DNA of 64,000 nt, from assembly GCA_037951105.1 (NCBI GenBank), contig JBAMJV010008864.1, forward strand, positions 1 through 64,000, in the 5' to 3' direction. Made by a program: the position numbers and the translations under genes. Positions 24,240-33,636 of this stretch are shown piece by piece. Within the stretch, counting starts at the first letter, position 1. Every line of letters starts with the position of its first letter. This stretch comes from Echinarachnius parma (taxonomy: Eukaryota; Echinodermata; Echinoidea; Clypeasteroida; Echinarachniidae). The notes under the pieces are model-generated. The model had not been told where the DNA came from. It made no database searches and saw only the letters and a list, made by a program, of their open reading frames with translations.

Positions 24240-24438
24240 TCAAACAACACTTAGTTAATAGGAAACATTCCGCGTACTATATGTACTAAGTACATTGTTA
24301 TCATGACCGATGTATATCGTCCAACAATACGACTAACATACCGTGTCGGATTGGCAGCTGCTGGCGATTCATGCTTGAGTCACAAAGTTTCAACAGGTTC
24401 GGAGGTGATTTAACTAAGACGCTTTCATGCAATACCAA

Positions 24439-25790
24439 CCCAGGGGCGCGTTTCATGAAAGGGTCCTATCTCTAGGATGTCCTAACTGTCACGTGACTGT
24501 CACATGACTACGACTGAATTACGTAAATAATAATAATAATATACTCGGTTTATATAGCGCCTAATATGATTGATACTCATCTCTAAGCGCTGTACAATAA
24601 TGTTACCCCCGGTCATAGGATACAATGCAAACCAGCACACATTGGGTGCACCATCTCCACTCCCTGGGGAGCATGTACGACAGTTGTCCTAACTTTATGA
24701 TCGGAACAAACTCCATCATCGGTCAAATGGAAACATGTTTTATGGAAAGCTTGCGTTTCTTCAATCAGTCAGAAGGGGACACGAGAAAAAAAAACAAGCT
24801 ATGTTCCCTATATTGTATTCGTGTATGGTTGTATTTGTGATATATGTGCGCGCGTGTGTGTGTCCATCGTTTGTATATTATCATATTTTTAAAAAGTATG
24901 TGTATTGCATGTGTTTGTTTCTGTGATTTTGTTTGTATATATTCAAATAAAAATCAATATAAAACCAATCAATCAATCAATCAATCAAATTAAACAAATA
25001 CAAACAAAATTGCATGTTCGCCCATGCTACCACTAAATTAATAAATCATAATTCCCTTTGCATCCTCATTAGATGGAAAAATCATAGCTTCTCCACTAGC
25101 CTATTTTGTTTAATGAAATTAACTTTCAAGATAAATCGTGAACAACCAGTTTCCATGCTGTATAGAATGGTCCCGATGAAGAAGACCTCTCTTGAAAATT
25201 AATATTTTTCATTTTTTATTTCAAAGGTAAAATTGGTTCATTTTTCCAGATCATCTACTTTTCAGGCAAATGTAATAATATTGATAAAGTGTAACTGATC
25301 AAGTAAGTTCATTACAGTGAAAACAAATGTATCTAATATTTGTACATGTATAATAGGGTCTGTTTGATGAAGATATTAATTAATGGTGTCTTTAAATAGA
25401 CACAGGCGGCAACATAAGTGGATCTTTTCCACAAAATATATTTCATGTTTATTTTGTGTTCGCATTCAGCTGCCCGTTTGCTGTCTATAAGAACTGATTA
25501 TTGTAATATCTTCTGTTTATGTTTTATACCATTTTTCATTGTAACGCACCAATAAACCAGCAATAGTCTCATAATACTGATAATTAGTTTACCGATTATA
25601 CGTTAAGTTCATGGCAAAGGCTACTGAATTGTCCGCTACTATAGATAGTCCGTAATTTTGACCAAGGAGCATTTCTTGCAACAGTTTAGTATAACTGTCA
25701 TATGTACGTAATAAGTCGTAGTCACGTGACAGTCACCTGACAGTTAGGACGTCCTAGAGATAGGACCCTGTCATGAAACGCGCCCCTGGG
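24439..25790. mobile_element. DNA element with 70-75 bp inverted termini CCCAGGGGCGCGTTTCATGA
   Basis: Left terminus CCCAGGGGCGCGTTTCATGA (24439) and right terminus TCATGAAACGCGCCCCTGGG (to 25790) continue as inverted copies for about 75 bases, including the ggtcctatctctagga and gtcacgtgac blocks. No transposase is present. I found no matching target duplication. CAGGG-type ends suggest a hAT relative. Confidence 0.75.
24524..24970 (+). repeat. SINE-like interspersed repeat with simple tail
   Basis: It begins after (AAT)n and contains tttatatagcgcctaatatg and ctctaagcgctgtacaataa, a motif pair common in interspersed repeats of marine invertebrates, and ends in (CAAT)n near 24958-24988. No tRNA-type promoter boxes were confirmed. 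Confidence 0.45.
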
Positions 25791-26843
25791 TTCTAAATGT
25801 CAAAGTTATACCAAGATTTTCTACGACCGTGACATAGAGCCAGTCATCATACAGGCTCGTACCTACGCTTAACGCGTCCAGGACTAATTGATTTTGATAT
25901 AACATGCATTCCCTATAGACACAAGCCCAGGTTTTTTCGAGATCAGTCCTTGGAGGGGGGAGGGGGTTAACATGTACTCACATGAGGGATGGTCCATCTG
26001 CTCCAACACCTGTTGCGTCGTGAATATCAGATACTGTGGAATGTCATGAGAGATATACGTTTCTTTTATGGCTTGTACAATGATATACATGTTTTGTAAA
26101 TATAATCTTTGCACATAACATTCTTACAAAAATAAGTAGAAATTTCTCCATGAAACAATGATGAATACATTTTAGTGTCACGTATCGCTCACAAAAACGG
26201 CAAACATGGAAAGCAAAAGTAATCGATTAACGCTATAACATTTTCCATAGGTAATATTTAAATCATATACCAAACACATTGAACGATGCTTGCGAATGAT
26301 ATTTGAAAAATTCACACAACATCATCACTCTCAACCTAGTGAAAAATAAAACATTGTTATGTCAGATTGTATCCCCCATCGTTTCCTCGAAGTATCCGAA
26401 ATCGGATACCACGAACAAACGAAGATCCGAATTCGGAAACTTTTCACTGAAATGAAAAACCTTCCCGAAAGCCTTTCAACTAACACCTGTAATAATCTTC
26501 AAGATTGAAGGACACAGGTCTACCTAGAAGAAGAAGAATAATTAATTATGATATATCTCCATAAAAGGGAGGAGTCTAACAAAAACTATGTTACCTCAAG
26601 CCTGCAACAGTGTACAAGAGAAGTATGATGGCACCAATTAATTTTGATTTAAATTCACAATATAAATTGATAACTTTAAACGTAACATCGCTATTCGGAA
26701 CCGTTTGTATGATTTTACAAACTAAACACAATTAATGAACAAATATAAATACAATCATAAGACAACACCAAACTCAATGTTTGAAACTAAGTGAAAATAT
26801 AAGTGAATATCTCTGAACAAAAATCAGAAGCAATTATACTTAC

Positions 26844-27000
26844 ATATATATTCCGTTTGTACTAAGAACTTCTCATCCAAATTGACATCCTGATGCAGGC
26901 ACAGATAAAGAGTCATGTTGTCTTCCTGTTCCTTTAAGTTCAGTAAGACGTGGAACGACGATTTGAACTGGTGCATGATATTATTTTTTTGTAATGTTTT
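26844..27000 (-). CDS. Gene 2, UPA exon (third ZU5/UPA exon)
   Basis: Acceptor ttttaattgttgcattatag at 27001 and donor AT|GTAAGT at 26844 bound 157 bases, phase 0 in and phase 1 out. The translation includes FKSSFHVLLNLKEQEDNMTL and ends YLCLHQDVNLDEKFLVQTEY. It matches the last strands of the UPA domain, including the VQT signature seen at the end of UNC5-type UPA. UPA packs against ZU5 and can mask a following Death domain in UNC5 and PIDD proteins. The exon is intact with consensus splice sites. Confidence 0.8.
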
Positions 27001-27338
27001 CTATAATGCAACAATTAAAAAGAAAAACAAGAAATACAATGTTTTAAAAGTTGAAAAACAGTTTTGAAATGTCTGTTTACAATTCATCACATGTTCATTT
27101 ATGCTCTTTGCATTTATTCCTACAGATATGTGTCATTACAAGAACAATTTGATTATCTTATGTAATTGTCTTATTATTTTAAAGTTAAACTAATGTATGA
27201 AAAGTTGTTCACATACTGTAAACATTATTTGTATTGTGATTATATTTTAAGTTGTTATAGTTATAATTTATATAATAGTTATCATAGAAGCTTTATTTTC
27301 ATCATTATTATCATTAATATTATTATTATCAATCGTAC

Positions 27339-27467
27339 CTTGCTTAGTGTTCCGCCTTTGAAGAAATCCACACACTCAATCACCAATTCCCCACCAGCTG
27401 TATCTGTCTGAAAGCAGAATTCCTGCTCCGGCATTGCAAGTTTGTAGCCTGTATCCTTTTCTTCGTT
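27339..27467 (-). CDS. Gene 2, UPA exon (second ZU5/UPA exon)
   Basis: It has 129 bases, exactly 43 codons, phase 0 on both sides, between acceptor TATACATACAG and donor AAG|GTACGA. The translation includes NEEKDTGYKLAMPEQEFCFQ and TDTAGGELVIECVDFFKGG, the middle strands of UPA. It joins without frame loss to the exons at 27753 and 26844. Confidence 0.8.
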
Positions 27468-27752
27468 CTGTATGTATATTAAATGTCAGCATTATTTGAG
27501 GGAAAATATCACTCATGACGATACACAGAGCACCACTTTGAAGTATGATCGACATGCAAACATCTGTATAATATACACACACAATTCAACATAATTATAC
27601 ATTCAATGGTAAGTAAAATATATATTCAATTAACATGCCTATATGTCTCCTTGTTTTAATGAAGCAATTGTCTGGTTTTCTATCGACATTGATGCTTTAA
27701 CACAGGGATGGCAGATGAGCGGGCCGATAGCTAAACATAAAAATAGGCCTAC

Positions 27753-28000
27753 CTTTATGTCATCCCTATATGACTTTTCATATTTGTTGTAGAGGTAGGC
27801 GCGCAGGACAGGCATTTTAGATGGAGGGATGTTTCCAGGGAGGAAGGCAGAGCAACCCATCAGCTTTATATCTGCTCCCTCAACGGTGACGGATAAGTCA
27901 CATTTCTGGCAAAAGTGATCAACCAAAAGTTCTACGAAACCTTCGTAAAGAATGCATCTGGGAACGCCAGTCGAGCTCAGAAGTGTTCTAGAACCCCAGA
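27753..28000 (-). CDS. Gene 2, end of ZU5 and start of UPA
   Basis: The exon is bounded by acceptor tttgtttatacatgcag and donor AAG|GTAGGC, phase 1 in and phase 0 out. It supplies the last ZU5 strands (CILYEGFVELLVDHFCQ) and the first UPA strand (MPVLRAYLYNKYEKSYRDDI). The codons for His-Phe-Cys lie at 27917-27909, where PIDD-type ZU5 domains have the HF(S/T) self-cleavage motif. The phase-1 acceptor fits the ZU5 exon donors at 29621 and 31725. Confidence 0.8.
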
Positions 28001-28874
28001 CTGCATGTATAAACAAAAAAACACAGCACATGTATTATTCAACAAATCTAATAGAATATGTGGGTTTTTAATATGTTCGATTCTCCGATTTACAAACATT
28101 CAACATCAAAATTGTTTACTCATTGTTCACTTATTTTCATTCTTAGGTGGCTTCGACCCATGTGGTCATGACTTTACATATTCAAAATCCGTAAATGTTT
28201 ATGCATTCTGCAACTCTTTGTTTATATATATATATATTTGGTTAATCAACCACACCCTGGCTGCTGATGACGTGTGTGGAATAACTAACCTGCTAAATTG
28301 TTAAATACTTACTTGGACATTTACTAATTGTGACTTTATGGGCTAACTCTTGCCGGAGTGTTGCCCTAGCGGAGCCAATTCGTTGGTATTTTTCATTAGG
28401 TTAATTAGGCGTTTAATATTCGTAGAAATAAGCAAATATCAAATTTAAAGAAAAGCTTACACTTCGGCGCAGGGGCGTAGACAGCGGGGGAGTGAAGGGT
28501 ATGCATCCCCACCACCTCACAGAGTGAGAGGGATGACATGTACAATCATCCCCCAGGTTTTAAGGAAGGATATTTGAGATAAATGATAGGAAGAGCAAAA
28601 ATTGTAATAATAATGATAATGTGTTGATTGGGTACGAAACCCTTCTCCCTGTCCCCCCCCCCCCCCCCCAAAAAAAAAAAATCAGAAAGGTCCACTTTTC
28701 TTAACAAGTGGTCTCAGCAGCAAAAAAAATTGGGCCGATTCATGTCTTGGTCTCGAAAATATTTGGCAGATGGTCTCGGCTTGAAAAAATTGGCGATGGA
28801 CACCCCCCCCCCCCCCCCCCCCGTGAACAATCCTGACTACGTGCCTGCTCGTGAACGGCAAATCATCCCCAGGT
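28001..28874 (-). other. Gene 2 intron segment with homopolymer tracts
   Basis: No exon supported. Poly-C/poly-A (about 28653-28680) and poly-C (about 28803-28822) tracts are present, with a low-complexity frame over them that I reject as coding. Confidence 0.5.
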
Positions 28875-29620
28875 GTAAGAACCTGTCTACGCTACTGCTT
28901 CGGCGCATACATTCTTATTGCAAAATTATTAATTTTATTGGTGAAAGCTACTAACTAAACCGAACACAAAAAGTAACTTACCCCCTAAGCAATTGCCCAT
29001 AATGTCAAAACCGATAATTGTTTCAAGATGACATCTTACCACAATATTGGCTTAGTTGTTATGTTCGATATGTGCGAAAATAGAGATATTCATCACTTTC
29101 TGGCTGAATAAGCACAGATTAAAGACAAAATGGCCCAATTCAAAAGTCACAAGGTATTGCGCGTGCCTGTACATTGTTGTGAATCAGCACATGCGGCGGA
29201 ATGTATTGATCATGGTTTATGAAACAATGCTGTTTGATATTCCATTCATTTGGGATTTTTTATGGCACATCTGGTAAAATGCATTAATTGAAATTGTAAA
29301 ACAATGCATTTTTTAATTTTCCAAATCTCAATAATTTGTAATGATGATAATACTTTTTCGAATTTTGAAATATGACTATTTTGTCTGTAATGTGTGCTTA
29401 CTCAACCATGGATTAATGGTTACCTCTTATTTTTACACATTAGTTTCCTAACTACCATAGGGATATCTTGGCAAGACGAAATCTTGAAACGATTCTTGGT
29501 TATGGGCAATTGTTAATAGGGAGTAAGTTAGTTTTTGTGTTCGGTTTATTAAGAATGCAACTTTTCCTCAACCGGGGGGAGGTAGAAGAGGTTCGTCAAC
29601 GTTGTTATTCGGATACGTAC

Positions 29621-29932
29621 CACCATTTCGTCTCACATATAAGACTACCTGAACATCATCTGAGTTGGTCCATTTCGCACAGTGAGGAATCTTCAACGTG
29701 ACGGGCTTTAAAAACCGTTCTACGTCTGATTGACGTTTGCATCTGCAAGTCAAGGCAACCACAGCGTCATTCTCAGCCATGTTGTCGGGAGCTTCTTCGA
29801 GAGCCTCGACCGAGATATCTTCATCACATCCCTTCTGAATAGCACCAGGTGGAACCGTTAATGTGATGTTACATCTCTTCAAGTGCAGTGTTCCACCTGT
29901 AGAGCTAACCTTTCTGGTCGACGATTCCAAAG
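29621..29932 (-). CDS. Gene 2, ZU5 exon (copy nearer the 3' end)
   Basis: ZU5 is the domain shared by ZO-1, UNC5, ankyrin and PIDD. The exon runs from acceptor ATGTCTCCTTAG to donor GGTG|GTACGT, 312 bases, phase 1 in and phase 1 out. The translation shows the usual opening (STGGTLHLKRCNITLTVPPG, AIQKGCDEDISVEAL) and the later FLKPVTLKIPHCAKW block. The donor phase matches the exon at 28000, so this copy splices cleanly into the UPA exons. A nearly identical second copy lies at 31725-32036. Confidence 0.85.
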
Positions 29933-30275
29933 CTAAGGAGACATAAGTAAAATGCATATGTAATTGACTACATCTTCCCATGTATGTATCCCAAAACGCG
30001 ATCATTATAATTGTCGCCGCTGCTCAAGTTGACTCTGGGGACAATCAGCACGGGCAACACTTTATTCACAAATTCCGCTGGTGACGATTTGTACAGTAAC
30101 AATTGTGTGGCGTAGGCACGAACAAATTAATTAACATACACATACATAAATAAATAATAAATACCGCGCCAAAAAAGGCAAAGCGCCTTGCCCGTAACCT
30201 CTGAAAAAGACTCGAGTCATTGGACTCACCAGTTAACAAACTTCCGCTGATAAAGATTTATAATAATTACCCACT

Positions 30276-30798
30276 TTCATCTTCATTTTCCTAAATCAGA
30301 TGATCTATATTGTTTGGCTGAACACGAGGTAATTTTGCGAGAAGTTGAGATAATCCCAAGAAACATATTTTCGTCCAAATTTAGAAACTTTAGAACGAAC
30401 AAAGGAGTATGTCAAGAAGGGGGAATTTTGATAAAACACTTGGACCAGTCATGTGATAGTTTATCACACACCATGTCTTTTTTTTTTTTTCCCACACCTG
30501 CCCGTCCAACAGGCAGTGTACGAGACGGATATGTGCCGTTGAGCTCTATTTTTGGAAATAACGCCAATCGACGCTTCTTCCGGTATCTGTCTGTATTCAA
30601 GTTCTCGCGGTCCTGTGTCTGTTTTGCGAATACCTGTTCTTATTCTATGCGGGTTCATGCCTGAGATGTCAGTACAATCATTCGTAGCCTGGGGCTTCAG
30701 CCAAAGCTTTTTCTCCTTGTTATGCTCGATGCGTACTTCCCTACAGCTTTCAACGGTGGGTATGTGCTTGAGTCGGTCTGGTGATGTTGGTGCGTCAT
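30276..30798 (-). pseudogene. Gene 2, degenerate NACHT exon (copy 1)
   Basis: The acceptor (tacatgtaccag, 30799-30800) and the first 75 or so codons (SPDRLKHIPTVESCREVRIE, GPRELEYRQIPEEASIG) match gene 1. A frameshift lies near 30549-30554. The P-loop reads GRAGVGK and then runs into a 13-base A tract (30478-30490), giving GKKKK instead of GKTT. In-frame stops follow (near 30417 and 30307), and the Walker B region is absent. It cannot encode a working NTPase unless spliced around. Confidence 0.85.
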
Positions 30799-31724
30799 CT
30801 GGTACATGTATATTAAATAAATGAAAACAGGACATCGCGAAGATAACAGTTCCATTCATACATAGCGTTCATCAACATCAGGGGTAACGATTTGTAAATT
30901 CAAAGGGAAGAACTTTTCACAGAGTAACTATAATTAAATATAAAACACAAGGAAAGGCAGGACCTGCCAAATATGTTGTAAGAACCTGTCTACGCTACTG
31001 CTTCGGCGCATACATTCTTATTGCAAAATTATTAATTTTATTGGTGAAAGCTACTAACTAAACCGAACACAAAAAGTAACTTACCCCCTAAGCAATTGCC
31101 CATAATGTCATAACCGATAATGGTTTCAAGATGACATCTTACCACAATATTGGCTTAGTTGTTATGTTCGATATGTGCGAAAATAGAGATATTCATCACT
31201 TTCTGGCTGAATAAGCACAGATTAAAGACAAAATGGCCCAATTCAAAAGTCACAAGGTATTGCGCGTGCCTGTACATTGTTGTGAATCAGCACATGCGGC
31301 GGAATGTATTGATCATGGTTTATGAAACAATGCTGTTTGATATTCCATTCATTTGGGTTTTTTTATGGCACATCTGGTAAAATGCATTAATTGAAATTGT
31401 AAAACAATGCATTTTTTAATTTTCCAAATCTCGATAAATTTGTAATGATGATAATACTTTTTCGAATTTTGAAATATGACTATTTTGTCTGTAATGTGTG
31501 CTCACTCAACCATGGATTAATGGTTACCTCTTATTTTTACACATTAGTTTCCTAACTACCATAGGGATATCTTGGCAAGACGAAATCTTGAAACGATTCT
31601 TGGTTATGGGCAATTGTTAATAGGGAGTAAGTTAGTTTTTGTGTTCGGTTTATTAAGAATGCAACTTTTCCTCAACCGGGGGGAGGTAGAAGAGGTTCGT
31701 CAACGTTGTTATTCGGATACGTAC

Positions 31725-32036
31725 CACCATTTCGTCTCACATATAAGACTGCCTGAACATCATCTGAGTTGGTCCATTTCGCACAGTGAGGAATCTTCAA
31801 CGTGACGGGCTTTAAAAACCGTTCTACGTCTGATTGACGTTTGCATCTGCAAGTCAAGGCAACCACAGCGTCATTCTCAGCCATGTTGTCGGGAGCTTCT
31901 TCGAGAGCCTCGACCGAGATATCTTCATCACATCCCTTCTGAATAGCACCAGGTGGAACCGTTAATGTGATGTTACATCTCTTCAAGTGCAGTGTTCCAC
32001 CTGTAGAGCGAACCTTTCTGGTCGACGATTCCAAAG
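31725..32036 (-). CDS. Gene 2, ZU5 exon (upstream copy)
   Basis: Same length, splice sites and phase as the exon at 29621-29932. There are two predicted amino-acid differences: KVRSTGG against KVSSTGG and DVQAVL against DVQVVL. Because both copies have phase-1 ends, including both would add a second ZU5 in frame only if the degenerate NACHT exon between them were skipped. A ZU5-ZU5-UPA-Death series is the arrangement known from PIDD. Confidence 0.8.
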
Positions 32037-32394
32037 CTAAGGAGACATAAGTAAAATGCATATGTAATTGACTACATCTTCCCATGTATGTATCCCAAAA
32101 CGCGATCATTATAATTGTCGCCGCTGCTCAAGTTGACTCTGGGGACAATCAGCACGGGCAACACTTTATTCACAAACTGTTGCCAGCACAAATTCCGCTG
32201 GTGACGATTTGTACAGTAACAATTGTGTGGCGTAGGCACGAACAAATTAATTAACATACACATACATAAATAAATAATAAATACCGCGCCAAAAAAGGCA
32301 AAGCGCCTTGCCCGTAACCTCTGAAAAAGACTCGAGTCATTGGACTCACCAGTTAACAAACTTCCGCTGATAAAGATTTATAATAATTACCCCC

Positions 32395-32917
32395 TTTCAT
32401 CTTCATTTTCCTAAATCAGATGATTTATATTGTTTGGCTGAACACGAGGTAATTTTGCGAGAAGTTGAGATAATCCCAAGAAACATATTTTCGTCCAAAT
32501 TTAGAAACTTTAGAACGAACAAAGGAGTATGTCAAGAAGGGGGAATTTTGATAAAACACTTGGACCAGTCATGTGATAGTTTATCACACACCATGTCTTT
32601 TTTTTTTTTCCCACACCTGCCCGTCCAACAGGCAGTGTACGAGACGGACATGTGCCGTTGAGCTCTATTTTTGGAAATAACGCCAATCGACGCTTCTTCC
32701 GGTATCTGTCTGTATTCAAGTTCTCGCGGTCCTGTGTCTGTTTTGCGAATACCTGTTCTTATTCTATGCGGGTTCATGCCTGAGATGTCAGTACAATCAT
32801 TCGTAGCCTGGGGCTTCAGCCAAAGCTTTTTCTCCTTGTTATGCTCGATGCGTACTTCCCTACAGCTTTCAACGGTGGGTATGTGCTTGAGTCGGTCTGG
32901 TGATGTTGGTGCGTCAT
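32395..32917 (-). pseudogene. Gene 2, degenerate NACHT exon (copy 2)
   Basis: It shares the frameshift, stops and Walker B loss of copy 1, so these predate the duplication. The A tract in the P-loop is 12 bases here (32598-32609) instead of 13, which changes the downstream frame between the copies. The acceptor is at 32918-32919. Confidence 0.85.
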
Positions 32918-33481
32918 CTGGTACATGTATATTAAATAAATGAAAACAGGACATCGCGAAGATAACAGTTCCATTCATACATAGCGTTCATCAACATCAG
33001 GGGTAACGATTTGTAAATTCAAAGGGAAGAACTTTTCACAGAGTAACTATAATTAACTATAAAACACAAGGAAAGGCAGGACCTGCCAAATATGTTGTTG
33101 AACAGGAAGAAAGAATATAAATATTAACAATAGATTATTACTAAACTTGTATTATTTATCACCAAACTATCAACCTTTGTACCCTTTGACAATGGGAACC
33201 GAGTGAGTTGTGGCCAAAGTATTTTGGGATTACATAAACTCATAGGGAACGGGTTTAGTTGCGTACATTTCAATGAAGTTTCGAAAGTATGAAATATAAG
33301 GATCTGTACACACCTTACTTAAAAAACACGTGCAAAGTTCGTGACGATTTTTCGTTTCGCGGCCGAAATTGGAAGGAGGCAATAACCAACATCCCCCCTC
33401 CATGCCCCCGCCCTGAACTAGCCTGGTCTTTTCAATAGGTTATATCGTGCCAAGAAGACGTCAACAATTACCACCATATAC

Positions 33482-33636
33482 CTGACATGCCTGTCGAGGA
33501 TGTCGGTAAGCGCGTCTCAGCGATGGTAAGACCGACCTCCCCCAGCGCCTCTCCCAGGATAGGGACCTGGTAAATCCTGTGCGTTCTGTTTCTCCAGTCG
33601 AACAACATGTTTCGTGTCCTGTCAGCAGTCACTGTA
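33482..33636 (-). pseudogene. Gene 2, N-terminal Death domain, 3' part
   Basis: It continues the Death domain interrupted by element F1: NMLFDWRNRTHRIYQVPILG then EALGEVGLTIAETRLP, closely matching gene 1. It ends at donor G|GTATAT (33482/33481) in phase 1, compatible with the NACHT exon. About 28 residues of the domain centre, relative to gene 1, are absent from both fragments. Confidence 0.85.

Larger units (their letters stand above)
23490..26843 (-). other. Gene 2 intron between UPA and Death exons, with inserted repeats
   Basis: The intron contains a family E element (23738-24239), a CAGGGGCG-ended element (24439-25790) and, inside that, a short interspersed repeat with a (CAAT)n tail. 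The remaining sequence (25.8-26.8 kb) is AT-rich with no supported exon. Confidence 0.5.
28875..30977. repeat. Tandem duplication unit 1 (NACHT + ZU5 exons)
   Basis: This 2.1 kb segment is repeated head to tail at 30978-33098. Both start at gtaagaacctgtctacgc. The copies are almost identical. Copy 1 lacks 16 bases present in copy 2 (around 32178-32193), and there are a few substitutions and homopolymer length differences. On the minus strand each unit holds one NACHT-derived exon followed by one ZU5 exon. Confidence 0.95.
30978..33098. repeat. Tandem duplication unit 2 (NACHT + ZU5 exons)
   Basis: Second, slightly longer copy of the 2.1 kb unit. On the minus strand it is the upstream copy, so transcription would meet NACHT-ZU5 twice in a row. 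Unit 2 keeps the 16 bases missing from unit 1, suggesting that unit 2 is closer to the original. Confidence 0.95.

Noticed and set aside
28628-28954. 108-codon frame
   Set aside because: It crosses poly-C and poly-A tracts and gives proline and lysine runs.
29468-29701. Plus-strand 77-codon frame present twice (also 31572-31805)
   Set aside because: It is partly antisense to the ZU5 exon and is duplicated only because the 2.1 kb unit is.
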